Shown here piece after piece: positions 17,602 through 25,543 of a stretch of DNA of 64,000 nucleotides. The DNA lies in contig NZ_JAOVZR010000001.1 in the NCBI RefSeq assembly GCF_026619415.1, positions 2,528,501 through 2,592,500 of the forward strand, written 5' to 3'. Made by a program: the position numbers and the translations under genes. Below the pieces are notes generated by a model. It was given only the letters and a program-made list of their open reading frames with translations. It was not told the origin of the DNA and ran no database searches. Source of the stretch: Hoeflea algicola. GTDB taxonomy: Bacteria; Pseudomonadota; Alphaproteobacteria; Rhizobiales; Rhizobiaceae. How positions within the stretch are numbered: the stretch's first letter is position 1; the number at the start of each line of letters is the position of its first letter.

Positions 17602-18294
17602 TCAATCAAGAGTGGCAGATGTCGCCAGTGAATTCATGATCAATTTGAGCCGGTTGCGCTGGGCCGAGCGGATATGATTGGACATCGCCGCATAGGCCGC
17701 ATCGCCATCACGATCGCGAATAGCCTGCACCAGATTCCGGTGCTGCTCGAGCGCCTCGCTACGGCGCCCGTCGACGGCAAGTGTGGTTCCGCCCAGAAGG
17801 ATCATCGCATTGTACAATGCGGCAATGCTCTCGATCAGGTAGCGATTGTGCGCCGATTTGTGCAACGTCGTATGAAACGTACGGTTGGCGCGTGCGGCAG
17901 CAACATGGTCGCCTTCAGGGACACTCTCTTCCAACTCGAGAATATCAGCCAGAAAATCGATGTCCGGCTCCGTCGCTTGCTGTGCGGCCAGTCGCGCAGC
18001 GTTGCATTCGAGAATTTCACGCATGGCATAGAGTTCGACGACTTCCTGGTAGTCGAGTTGCCGCACGATCATGCCCTGACGCGGCGATTGCGCAAACAAT
18101 CCTTCCGATTCCAGGCGTTGTATCGCTGCACGGATGGGAGTCCGGCTTACCGAGAGCCAGTTCGCCAATTGCGTTTCGGTCACCCGCTGTCCAGGCTGCA
18201 ATGTCCCATCACTGATCGCTTCGCGAATATGCTGGTATGCATTCTCCGCCAGAGCGTCGCCGCGTATCGGTGCATCGACTGTTTCAGAGCCCAT
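17602..18294 (-). CDS. GntR family (FCD domain) transcriptional regulator
   Basis: 230 residues from ATG 18294. The N-terminal winged helix has HIREAISDGTLQPGQRVTET and LANWLSVSRTPIRAAIQRLE (recognition helix). The C-terminal FCD ligand domain is all helical, with EVVELYAMREILECNAARLA and FHTTLHKSAHNRYLI (metal/ligand His residues). FCD regulators are usually repressors released by a pathway intermediate, often a carboxylate. The frame is open back to GTG 18420, but a candidate operator (18348-18357) lies inside that extension, which supports the shorter start and autoregulation. It is the only regulator in the 1.3-22 kb cluster and the obvious candidate for the shared TGTATCC sites. Confidence 0.9.
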   Translation of the reverse strand: MGSETVDAPIRGDALAENAYQHIREAISDGTLQPGQRVTETQLANWLSVSRTPIRAAIQRLESEGLFAQSPRQGMIVRQLDYQEVVELYAMREILECNAARLAAQQATEPDIDFLADILELEESVPEGDHVAAARANRTFHTTLHKSAHNRYLIESIAALYNAMILLGGTTLAVDGRRSEALEQHRNLVQAIRDRDGDAAYAAMSNHIRSAQRNRLKLIMNSLATSATLD

Positions 18295-18347
18295 CGACTT
18301 GTCATTTTTCCGTACCAAAGCGGCCTCGCAAAATTCTTCGCATTCAG

Positions 18348-18357
18348 TTGTATCCAA
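18348..18357. promoter_or_regulatory. candidate GntR operator upstream of the regulator gene
   Basis: TTGTATCCAA, an imperfect palindrome (its complement is TTGGATACAA) close to the TTGTATACAA-type sites of GntR proteins. It lies 54 bp upstream of the preferred GntR start. A weaker GCATTC stands 10 bp before its GTATCC. Confidence 0.45.
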
Positions 18358-18589
18358 GCCCTTGTAGTCCGGCTCACTTAAGGTGACAAGGCATCCATCG
18401 CCTATTTCACGCCCTGACACGCTAGCCGTATCCTGTATGGCACCCAGTCACGATCCCTATCCCGCATGAACCGGACAAAGCCAATCTTGTCTGGTCCGGA
18501 AAATCTGATCCCGGGCACCGGCTCCACATCCTAATCTCGACACGGCGACATGTCCAAAAAAGTACTGTTAGCCAAAAGTCGGAGCGCCA

Positions 18590-19077
18590 TCAGGCTGGGT
18601 AACGTGCTGCAAGCCGCGAGATGTTATTTTTCGATCTGTGTTGACACGTTTCAATTTGCCGGCCGGCGTCCGAAAGCCGCGGCGCTGCATATCTCAGATT
18701 ATTGAAGAGAACCGCACCTAGCCGCACGGGCTCAACGTCTTCAGCCGGAATCCCCGCCGGGTAGTTCATCTTCGAGCACCCCAACTCATACTCATATGCA
18801 ATGGCCTGATGGTTGCCGCAGCGAAATTCGCCGATGCGTTCAGGAAGGCAACCGATACCCCGCTCGCCGGATTGCCGGTCACCGGCCAGCAAACTGAACA
18901 GATCCAGCACCAGGCCGAGCCGAGCCGAGCCAACCTTGTGGCCAGTATTTCCGGTGGCAACTCAAACGGAGAGACAAACTCTACCGCCGTGAAACTATCG
19001 GCGGCGGCGGCAGCAAACCGGTCTAGGAATGGCAATTCGGTATAAAGAAAAGACAGATTCGCTGAAAATCCAAGCAA
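18590..19077 (-). pseudogene. hyi: hydroxypyruvate isomerase-like gene, frameshifted and truncated
   Basis: From 19077 the minus strand encodes FSANLSFLYTELPFLDRFAA, the characteristic start of hydroxypyruvate isomerase (TIM-barrel sugar isomerase). Near 18900 the homology continues in another frame with SGERGIGCLPERIGEF, AIAYEYELGCSKMNYPAGIP and LGAVLFNNLRYAAPRLSDAG. Only about 160 of roughly 260 codons remain, and the metal-binding C-terminal half is missing. The gene is dead: at least one frameshift and a 3' truncation. It lies between the regulator and the aldehyde dehydrogenase and was presumably once part of this pathway; three-carbon hydroxy-oxo acids may be intermediates. Confidence 0.75.
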
Positions 19078-19151
19078 AAGCAGATCTCCCGTCTTCCAAG
19101 CATGGCACGGTCAGACGCCTCATCCCAAGTGCCCGAGAGAACGGGCGCATT

Positions 19152-20579
19152 TTAAAGCTCAAACGTGACAAGCTTCTCATGGGTCATCTCACGCATGGCG
19201 TAGGCCGGCCCTTCACGACCGAGACCGCTGTCCTTGACGCCACCATAGGGCATCAGATCCACCCGCGCGCTTGATGTATTGTTGATATGCACATTACCGA
19301 CGTCGAGGCGCTCGGCCGCCTTGAAAGCCGCGTCGATCCGGGTCGTGAACAAGCCGCTCGCCAAACCGTAAGGCGTAGCGTTGACGATGGATATCGCCTC
19401 ATCCAGCGTGTTGAAAGGCGCCACCGACACCACCGGCGCAAACATCTCCCGGCATCGCACGTCTGCGGTCGGATCCGCCCCGACGAGCAAGGTCGGCTGC
19501 AGCACACTTCTGTCACGCTTGCCACCGCGAACCACCTGCGCACCCTGCCTGACCGCATTGTCGATGCGTTGCTGGGCTTTTTCTGCAGCCGCAAGCGAGA
19601 TCATCGGCCCGGTCAGCACACCTTCTGCCGAAGGGTCTCCGTAGACCGCGTTTCCGGTTGCTTCGGCCAGCCGCTCGGTCATCTCGGCAAGAATGGACTT
19701 GTCGGCGAGAACGGTCTGCACCGAGGTACATACCTGCCCTGCCTTGCGAAAGGCGCCACTGCATATTTTGGCGATTGCATCATCCAGGTTTGCGTCTGCC
19801 GCAACGATGGTGAACGCGATCGACCCGAGTTCCAATTGGGTTTTGCGCAATCCGGCCGCAGCATGGACATCCCTGCCAACCTCGGTCGAACCGGTGAATG
19901 TAAAGAAGGCGATATCGGGGTTTGACAACAACGCCCGGCCGACATTGCGTGTTCCCTGCAGCAATGCACAAAGATCTCCCGGCCATCCTGCCTTCAGCAA
20001 CAGCGAAATGATAAGCGCACCGCAAAGCGGTGTCTGCGATGACGGCTTGAGAATGATCGGGTTCCCCGCCGCAATTGCCGGCGCCACCTTGTGGGCAACC
20101 GTGTTCAACGGCGAGTTGAATGGCGTGATTGCCGCCACCGGCCCGATCGGCATCCGTCGCAAATAGCCGAAACGCCTGGCGGAGCCCGGCGCGCCGCTCA
20201 TCGGGATGGTTTCGTTGGCATCGAATCTTCTTGCCTCTTCGCCCGACAGCCGGAAGGTCTCGATGCATCGCGACACCTCGGCGCGCGCATCAGACTTTGT
20301 AAATCCGGTTTCTGCTTCATAGGTCGCTTCGAAAAGCGCGCGTTCGTCCGACAAGATGTCAGCGGCCCGACGCAGGATCTCGCTTCGCTCATAGGGGTTC
20401 GGCACCCCTTTGCCAAACGCGTCGCGGCAATGGGCAATTGCCGCGGCAACCTGTTCCTGATCGGCTTCAAACACCGTGGCAATGCTGTCGCCGCTGAATT
20501 TGTTCAAGACATCAAAGGTCGACTTCGACGTCTGCCAACCATTTTTCAGAAATAGGCGAGATTCGAATTGATCATTCAT
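19152..20579 (-). CDS. NAD(P)-dependent aldehyde dehydrogenase
   Basis: 475 residues, standard ALDH length. Visible are the oxyanion Asn region ITPFNSPLNTVAHKVAPA, the cofactor loop FTFTGSTEVGRDVHAAAG, the general-base Glu in TQLELGSIAFTIV and the nucleophile Cys in FRKAGQVCTSVQTV. The C-terminus has TPYGLASGLFTTRID and MPYGGVKDSGLGREG. It resembles succinate-semialdehyde and glyceraldehyde-3-phosphate-type members and is expected to oxidise a semialdehyde to an acid. ATG 20579 gives a normal N-terminus (MNDQFESRLFLKNGWQ); the longer frame to 20753 overlaps the aminotransferase gene. The gene follows that aminotransferase by 40 bp, so the pair probably turns an amino compound into an acid via its semialdehyde. 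Confidence 0.9.
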   Translation of the reverse strand: MNDQFESRLFLKNGWQTSKSTFDVLNKFSGDSIATVFEADQEQVAAAIAHCRDAFGKGVPNPYERSEILRRAADILSDERALFEATYEAETGFTKSDARAEVSRCIETFRLSGEEARRFDANETIPMSGAPGSARRFGYLRRMPIGPVAAITPFNSPLNTVAHKVAPAIAAGNPIILKPSSQTPLCGALIISLLLKAGWPGDLCALLQGTRNVGRALLSNPDIAFFTFTGSTEVGRDVHAAAGLRKTQLELGSIAFTIVAADANLDDAIAKICSGAFRKAGQVCTSVQTVLADKSILAEMTERLAEATGNAVYGDPSAEGVLTGPMISLAAAEKAQQRIDNAVRQGAQVVRGGKRDRSVLQPTLLVGADPTADVRCREMFAPVVSVAPFNTLDEAISIVNATPYGLASGLFTTRIDAAFKAAERLDVGNVHINNTSSARVDLMPYGGVKDSGLGREGPAYAMREMTHEKLVTFEL

Positions 20580-20619
20580 TCTGGAGACCCTGTTTATCCA
20601 CGGAACATATCGGCAAGAA

Positions 20620-21951
20620 CTACTTTGCTGCGCGGCATGCCGCATCAAAGGCACGCAATGCATCTTCAATATCGTGCTGTGTGTGGGCCTCGCAAAGCTG
20701 ACGGCGGGTACACGGCAACACCAGAACGCCATTCCTGACGAGATCGACGTCAAAATTTCTCGTCTTGGCTATGTCACCACTTGCATATTCTGCGTAATTG
20801 CTAGGGTCGGAATCCGAAAACAAGATTTGCCAGACCGATGCATCACCAAGGATCTTCGCTGGAATTGCGTGCTTGGCGATAATCTGGCGGAATTCCGTAC
20901 GCAGCTCTTCACCTCGCGCATTGAGGCGATCGTAAAAACCGGGCTTCCGCAATTCCTTAAGCGTCGCAAGAGCGGCAGCACAGGCGACGGGGTTTGCATA
21001 AAACGTACCCTCGACGAAGGCATAGGGCTCCTTGCCTCGTCTCGAGACTGTGCAGACATCCATCACATCGGCACGACCGGCAACGGCCCCCAGCGGAAAA
21101 CCACCACCGATAATCTTGCCGTAGGTTGCCAGGTCCGGCGTGACGCCAAAATATTCCTGACCACCGCCGTAAGCGAGACGGAAACCGGTGACGATCTCGT
21201 CGAAAATCAACAGCACGCCATGGCTGTTTGCCAAGGCCCGCAGTCCCTCCAGGAAGCCAGGCTTGGGCGCAATGCTTCGCTGCATCGGCTCGACAATAAT
21301 GGCGGCAAGATCGCTCTTGTGTTCCTCAATGATGGTTCTGGCTGCCTCAAGGTCATTGTACGGGGCAACCAGAACGCTCTCACCCACATTCGGCGGAATT
21401 CCGTCCGTATCGGGACGGCCTGCCGGAAAATTGGACGTGGTGAATGGCGTTGTGCTTTGGAGGGCATAGTCATGGTTGCCGTGATAGCCACCCTCGAACT
21501 TCAGGATCTTGCCGCGCTGCGTGAACGCCCGGGCGATCCGCATTGCATAGAACGTCGCTTCAGATCCGGTGGTCGTGTAAACCAGCTTCTCGGCACACGG
21601 AATTGCGTCGATAAGCTCCTGGCTGAGATCGACCGCCGGGCTGCTTATCAGTTGCGCGAAATGGGTCCCCTTTGTCACTTGGTCAACAACGGCGGCTTGC
21701 ACCGCCGCGTTCGCATGGCCAAGGATCAGCGCCCCAGCGCCAACGATGAAATCGACATAGGAATTGCCGCTTTCATCATAAACCCGCGCGCCCTCGGCCC
21801 GGGCCGTGATGAAACGGGTCCCTTCCGCAAGGTTCGACGCCGAAATGCCCGCGCCGGGCAGCAGGCGCTCGACCAGAGAAAGGCGCTCGGCCTCCGTCGC
21901 CGACAACGTCCCATGACGACCAGCGTCCGTTTTGCCAGATGATTCCACCAT
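20620..21951 (-). CDS. class III PLP-dependent aminotransferase (GSA aminomutase-like)
   Basis: 443 residues. Motifs: GHANAAVQAAVVDQVTKGTH near residue 80, YTTTGSEATFYAMRIARAFT, KFEGGYHGNHDYAL, LIFDEIVTGFRLAYGG with the PLP-binding Asp, and the Schiff-base Lys in ATYGKIIGGGFPLGAV (about residue 278). This is closest to glutamate-1-semialdehyde 2,1-aminomutase-like transaminases, a group with many catabolic members. ATG 21951 has GGAGG six bases upstream. It is upstream of the aldehyde dehydrogenase in one operon. A candidate operator lies about 100 bp upstream at 22050-22067. It is unlikely to be HemL because of the catabolic setting. Confidence 0.9.
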   Translation of the reverse strand: MVESSGKTDAGRHGTLSATEAERLSLVERLLPGAGISASNLAEGTRFITARAEGARVYDESGNSYVDFIVGAGALILGHANAAVQAAVVDQVTKGTHFAQLISSPAVDLSQELIDAIPCAEKLVYTTTGSEATFYAMRIARAFTQRGKILKFEGGYHGNHDYALQSTTPFTTSNFPAGRPDTDGIPPNVGESVLVAPYNDLEAARTIIEEHKSDLAAIIVEPMQRSIAPKPGFLEGLRALANSHGVLLIFDEIVTGFRLAYGGGQEYFGVTPDLATYGKIIGGGFPLGAVAGRADVMDVCTVSRRGKEPYAFVEGTFYANPVACAAALATLKELRKPGFYDRLNARGEELRTEFRQIIAKHAIPAKILGDASVWQILFSDSDPSNYAEYASGDIAKTRNFDVDLVRNGVLVLPCTRRQLCEAHTQHDIEDALRAFDAACRAAK

Positions 21952-22049
21952 TTTGGGCCTCCACAATCTTCAATCTCACCGCGCGACGGCTTGCATGGCT
22001 ATCAAGTGGATAGCCGTAGTGCCTCGCTCGCATTACCAATATATTCATT

Positions 22050-22067
22050 TGTACACGGGTGGATACC
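22050..22067. promoter_or_regulatory. candidate GntR operator upstream of the aminotransferase
   Basis: On the minus strand GTATCC-N4-GTGTAC, the same two words as at 15701 in reversed order, with the same 4-bp gap. It lies about 100 bp upstream of the aminotransferase start. Confidence 0.4.
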
Positions 22068-22338
22068 ATCGGTCAACACACAGTTTATGCCCGCTACCGA
22101 CAGTATTTATCGATCGTCATTTCGACGTCATGCCGTTGGAGCAGAGTTTTGTTGCGACGGTTAACGGCAAGTGCGAATTGGCCTAGTCCAAAACCGGTTA
22201 TGCGGCGAGAATTGCGAGTTGCTCGGGCAGCTGCGCATTCCGGAGTATCCGGCCGGCCATTCCGATAACATCCGGCCACCTAAACCGGGGTATCCGGCCA
22301 CCCTTATATAGCGGCTGCGAGGCCTGATGATTTGGTTA

Positions 22339-23097
22339 TCAGGATTGGATGCTTTCGTCACCTGTTCCGAGTTTGGTTTTCCTCATGCTCTGGCCGTCGA
22401 GTTCGACGCGATAGGCGTTGTGTACGAGGCGATCGAGAATGGCATCGGCGAAGGTGGGTTCCCCGATCACGTCATGCCAGGTGTCGATGGGCAATTGGCT
22501 TGTGATCAAGGTTGATCCAACCTCGTATCTGTCCTCGACTATTTCCATAAGGTCACGACGCTGACTGGCATTGAGGCGATCCGGTCCCCAGTCGTCCAGG
22601 ATTAGCAGTTGAGTTTTGGTAAGGGCCTTGAACAGACGCGGAAAGCGTCCGTCACCATGGGCCAGTTCCAATTCATCAAAGAGACGTGGCATGCGCTTGT
22701 ACAGCACAGTGATACCGTCTCGGCAGGCGGCTTGCGCCAGAGCGCAGGCCAACCATGTTTTGCCAACGCCGCAGGGGCCAGTGATCATCAGGTTGCGCTT
22801 GTCCTTGATCCAGCGCCCGGTCAGCATCTGCTGGAACATGGCTTTGTCGAGGCCGCGCCGCGACTTGTAATCCACGTCCTCCGGCGAGGCACCGACGTGG
22901 CGCAGTTTTGCTGTACGCATGCGGCTTTCAAATCGCCTCGTCTCACGACTGGCGGTCTCTCGATCAATGAGCAGCCCAAGCCATTCAGCGTGGCTAAGCC
23001 CGGCTGTGCCGTCCTGTTTTTGCATCTCGGCAAAGGCTTCTGCCATGCCGTCGAGCCTGAGTGTTTTGAGCTGATCCAGCGTTGGGTGATCAAGCAT
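22339..23097 (-). CDS. istB: IS21 helper ATPase IstB (copy 1)
   Basis: 252 residues. AAA+ ATPase related to DnaC: Walker A GPCGVGKTWLACALAQAA (about residues 108-125), Walker B LLILDDWG and the downstream sensor region VGSTLITSQLPIDTWHDVIG. It assembles on target DNA and recruits or activates the IstA transposase. The gene starts 12 bp after istA ends, the normal coupled order istA-istB. Identical in translation to copies at 31404 and 57494. Confidence 0.95.
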   Translation of the reverse strand: MLDHPTLDQLKTLRLDGMAEAFAEMQKQDGTAGLSHAEWLGLLIDRETASRETRRFESRMRTAKLRHVGASPEDVDYKSRRGLDKAMFQQMLTGRWIKDKRNLMITGPCGVGKTWLACALAQAACRDGITVLYKRMPRLFDELELAHGDGRFPRLFKALTKTQLLILDDWGPDRLNASQRRDLMEIVEDRYEVGSTLITSQLPIDTWHDVIGEPTFADAILDRLVHNAYRVELDGQSMRKTKLGTGDESIQS

Positions 23098-23109
23098 TCT
23101 CTATCCTCT

Positions 23110-24639
23110 TCAATGGAAGTAATCCGCACCACGGATATTGGGGTGAGTGATCGCAGGGCCGTCCGTGGTGGGTTCGCGGCGCTGACGGTCCAAACCATTC
23201 TTCAGAATGGAATGCAGGGATGTGTAGGAGTGGGCGTTGATCTCAAGCGCACGCAAACAGGCGGCATCCAGGCGCTCCCGCCCGAAGGTCTTGGCCAGCC
23301 GTAAAACACCGAGGCACGTTCTGTATCCTTGTTCGGGATGTTTGCGCTGGCGCATGATCACATCGACAAAGACCTCAACATTTGGGCCGATGCGCACAGC
23401 TTGCCCGCGGATACGCTGTGGCGTCCAATCCTCGCGGAAGCGATGATGGGCGGGCATGTGATCGCGGATCGTGGAGTGCTGGCGATTGCCCGAGGTTCTG
23501 GCGTGAGAGGCAACGCGTTGCCCATTAAAGTATACCTCTACGGTGCGTGCGGTGATCCTTGCCCATAGTTTTTGCTTCAGCAACTGATGCGGCACCGAGT
23601 AATAATGGCGGCCAATATCGACATGGTAATCGAGGCCCGCGCGGCACTGCTTCCATTCGGCATAAACATAGGCCTCCATAGACAAGGGCTTCAGAGCGGG
23701 CCGATCCAGGCGTTCAAACAGATCGCGGCGGCTTGCACCAAGATGGCGACTGACTTTGCCGTTGAGCTGATCCAGCAATGGCCGGATGGCAGCGTTCACC
23801 TCATCAAGGCCAAAAAAGTGCTGGTTGCGCAGCCGCGCCAAAATCCAGCGCTCGGCCAGCAAAACAGCGCCTTCCACCTTTGCCTTGTCTTTCGGCTTTC
23901 CAGGCCGCGCCGGAACGATGGCGGTATCGTAATGTGCCGCCATATCACCATAGGTGCGATTGATCTCAGGATCATAAAAACAGGCCTTGGTGACGCCTGC
24001 CTTGAGATTGTCTGGAACCAGCTGCGCAGGCACGCCACCGAAGAACTCAAAGGCACGCACATGGCTGGATACCCAGTCCGGCAGGCCCTGTGTCCAGCTG
24101 GCTTCGACATAGGTGTAATTGGACGCTCCCAGCGTCGCGACAAAGATTTGTGCGGTGCGCACCTCTCCCGTTTTGGGGCAGACAACATCAACTGTCGGGC
24201 CCGCGTAATCGACAAACAGCCGCTCGCCTGCAGGATGACGCTGACGCATCACCGGAGACAGCTTGCCTTCCCAGCGGGTGTAGAGCTCACAGTATCGGCT
24301 ATAGCCGTATCCATCGTGATGAACCCCGCGATACTCCTCCCACAGCAGCGACAGCGTCACGCCCTTGCGCCGCAACTCGGCATGCACATGCGCCCAGACA
24401 GGCTGAGGAACCGCGCGACGGACATCGCCGGGGCAAACGGGAAACAGGCGGTTCTCAAGGTCGGCGTCCGACAGATCAGCAGACAGAGGCCAGCTCAAAC
24501 CTTCCAGATCAGCGCGCCGAAAATATTCCGAAATCGTCGCACGGGCCACGCACAGGCTTTGCGCCACCTGGCGGCCTGAAAATCCATCCGCCCGAAGCCG
24601 CAGGGCTTCCCTTATCTTCCGCATAGGCAATCTCTTCAT
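23110..24639 (-). CDS. istA: IS21 transposase IstA (copy 1)
   Basis: 509 residues. N-terminal helix-turn-helix (ALRLRADGFSGRQVAQSLCV), then an RNase H-fold DDE domain with the first Asp in RLFVDYAGPTVDVV, the second in VPDNLKAGVTKA and the Glu after KDKAKVEGAV, then a C-terminal beta-barrel region. It cuts and joins the element ends. GGAGAGAG lies upstream of ATG 24639. Identical in translation to the genes at 29862 and 55952. Confidence 0.95.
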   Translation of the reverse strand: MKRLPMRKIREALRLRADGFSGRQVAQSLCVARATISEYFRRADLEGLSWPLSADLSDADLENRLFPVCPGDVRRAVPQPVWAHVHAELRRKGVTLSLLWEEYRGVHHDGYGYSRYCELYTRWEGKLSPVMRQRHPAGERLFVDYAGPTVDVVCPKTGEVRTAQIFVATLGASNYTYVEASWTQGLPDWVSSHVRAFEFFGGVPAQLVPDNLKAGVTKACFYDPEINRTYGDMAAHYDTAIVPARPGKPKDKAKVEGAVLLAERWILARLRNQHFFGLDEVNAAIRPLLDQLNGKVSRHLGASRRDLFERLDRPALKPLSMEAYVYAEWKQCRAGLDYHVDIGRHYYSVPHQLLKQKLWARITARTVEVYFNGQRVASHARTSGNRQHSTIRDHMPAHHRFREDWTPQRIRGQAVRIGPNVEVFVDVIMRQRKHPEQGYRTCLGVLRLAKTFGRERLDAACLRALEINAHSYTSLHSILKNGLDRQRREPTTDGPAITHPNIRGADYFH

Positions 24640-25057
24640 AAAGGGCTCTCTCCATCCAAAGGAACGGAACAGTAGCCCTGTTACAGATCGCCTCGCAGCA
24701 GCCTAAACTGGGTTGAAATGGGGGTGGCCGGATGCCCCGGAATCCCCGGCCGGATCAAATCGGAATGGGTGGCCGGATGCTATCGGAATCAGTGGCCGGA
24801 TCGTCCCGGAATACGCAGGCAGCAGCTTCTTGAGTTTGGAGTTCTCGGCCTCCAGCGCCTTCAGCTTCTTGGCGTCCGACCCTTCCATGCCGCCAAACTT
24901 CGCACGTCACTTGTCGAAGGCCGTATCGCTGACGTCATGGCTCCTTCGCACCCAGCCCCGGCTGATGCGCCTCCAGAATGCCCCCTCTTAGCCGCTTGCT
25001 GCGCAATTGCCTGCCGGGCGAGGACAAGCGGCTTCTTAGCGCAACTATTGTGAACGC

Positions 25058-25078
25058 AAAAAACGCCCGTGAGGGCGT
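25058..25078 (-). terminator. rho-independent terminator, minus strand
   Basis: On the minus strand ACGCCC-TCAC-GGGCGT forms a 6-bp stem with a tetraloop, followed directly by a run of six T. It could end transcripts coming from the DJ-1 operon. Confidence 0.7.
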
Positions 25079-25104
25079 CGATTTGGGACAATTCGTCATG
25101 ATTT

Positions 25105-25139
25105 TGGTTGCGAGGGCGTGATTGCACAGTGACTTGTAA
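25105..25139 (+). other. second, degenerate tRNA-fMet attachment-like sequence
   Basis: 25105-25123 matches the tRNA-fMet 3' end at 16 of 19 bases. GTGACTTGTAA follows at 25129-25139; its complement TTACAAGTCAC matches TTACAAGTTTC beside the intact tRNA at 9 of 11. The core-plus-arm arrangement is the same as at 949-983. It could be the scar of an earlier integration (accretion of islands) or a dispersed repeat. Confidence 0.4.
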
Positions 25140-25443
25140 TTCTGCAGCGCCGAACGATTGAAACACCCCCTGAAATGCCCGCATGGTTCCAACAAAAACG
25201 CCAGATGCCACCAACGCCGCAAGGCAGGTCCAATCACAACATATCAAACATCGAACGCAAAAGCCCTTCGCTTTCCCGATCCGTCAAGTCGCTTGCGTAG
25301 CGCAGGCTGCTCCGGCCATGGTTCCGTCGGTGAAGGATGCCCAGGCCATTCGATCCCTCCAAATTTGTCGCAAAACACAAAGAATCTGATTGCCGCCCTT
25401 CACTCAACCTTACAGGCAGTCTCAACCGTTCTTGGACAGGCAC

Positions 25444-25483
25444 TTACAGCGCCGCGCATCCAATTGGATGCGCGGCGCTGTAA
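25444..25483. repeat. perfect 18-bp palindrome, Rhizobiales-type intergenic element
   Basis: TTACAGCGCCGCGCATCC and its exact complement flank AATT, so an 18-bp perfect stem can form. It lies 60 bp beyond the stop of the DJ-1 family gene. An imperfect relative lies at 1217-1262. It may act as a transcript terminator or stabiliser. Confidence 0.85.
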
Positions 25484-25543
25484 CTCTTCGAACTGATGCA
25501 TATACGTTATCGTTCAAATGAATCCATTTTGGCGCGACCTGCC

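Larger units (their letters stand above)
22232..24817 (-). mobile_element. IS21-family insertion sequence, copy 1
   Basis: 2586 bp. The ends are TGCGCATTCCGG and, inverted, TGCGTATTCCGG. Inside each end are several spaced copies of a GGCCGGAT-type subrepeat, typical of multiple transposase sites in IS21 elements. The flanks show a perfect 6-bp target duplication GGCAGC (22226-22231 and 24818-24823). Encodes IstA and IstB. Same length and proteins as copies 2 and 3 in this window, so transposition was recent. Confidence 0.95.
22198..24985 (-). pseudogene. IS3-family orfA remnant split by IS21 copy 1
   Basis: Right of the IS21 copy the minus strand encodes VSDTAFDK, a stop, then RAKFGGMEGSDAKKLKALEA and KLKKLLP. 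This is the helix-turn-helix and leucine zipper of an IS3-type OrfA, in which the usual Trp codon has become TGA. Left of the IS21 copy the frame continues EQLAILAA and stops at 22198-22200. Removing the IS21 copy and one GGCAGC target repeat joins the two halves in frame. The gene was already broken by the TGA codon, or became so later. No orfB follows. Confidence 0.75.
24818..25543. other. debris and attachment-like region between IS21 copy 1 and the DJ-1 gene
   Basis: Holds the right half of the IS3 orfA remnant (to about 24985), a terminator hairpin (25058-25078), a tRNA-fMet-like attachment sequence (25105-25139) and a perfect palindrome (25444-25483). No intact gene is seen. Confidence 0.6.

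Noticed and set aside
20674..21942. 422-codon plus-strand frame opposite the aminotransferase
   Set aside because: It is an antisense shadow of a gene with full PLP-enzyme motifs, in high-GC DNA where such frames are common.
23237..24626. Long open frames opposite istA (up to 335 codons), repeated in the other two IS21 copies
   Set aside because: They recur only because the IS is repeated, are antisense to a clear transposase, and their sequences have shadow composition without domain motifs.
24703..24888. 61-codon minus-strand frame spanning the right end of IS21 copy 1
   Set aside because: It is a fusion of an IS3 orfA remnant with the IS21 terminal repeats, not a gene.
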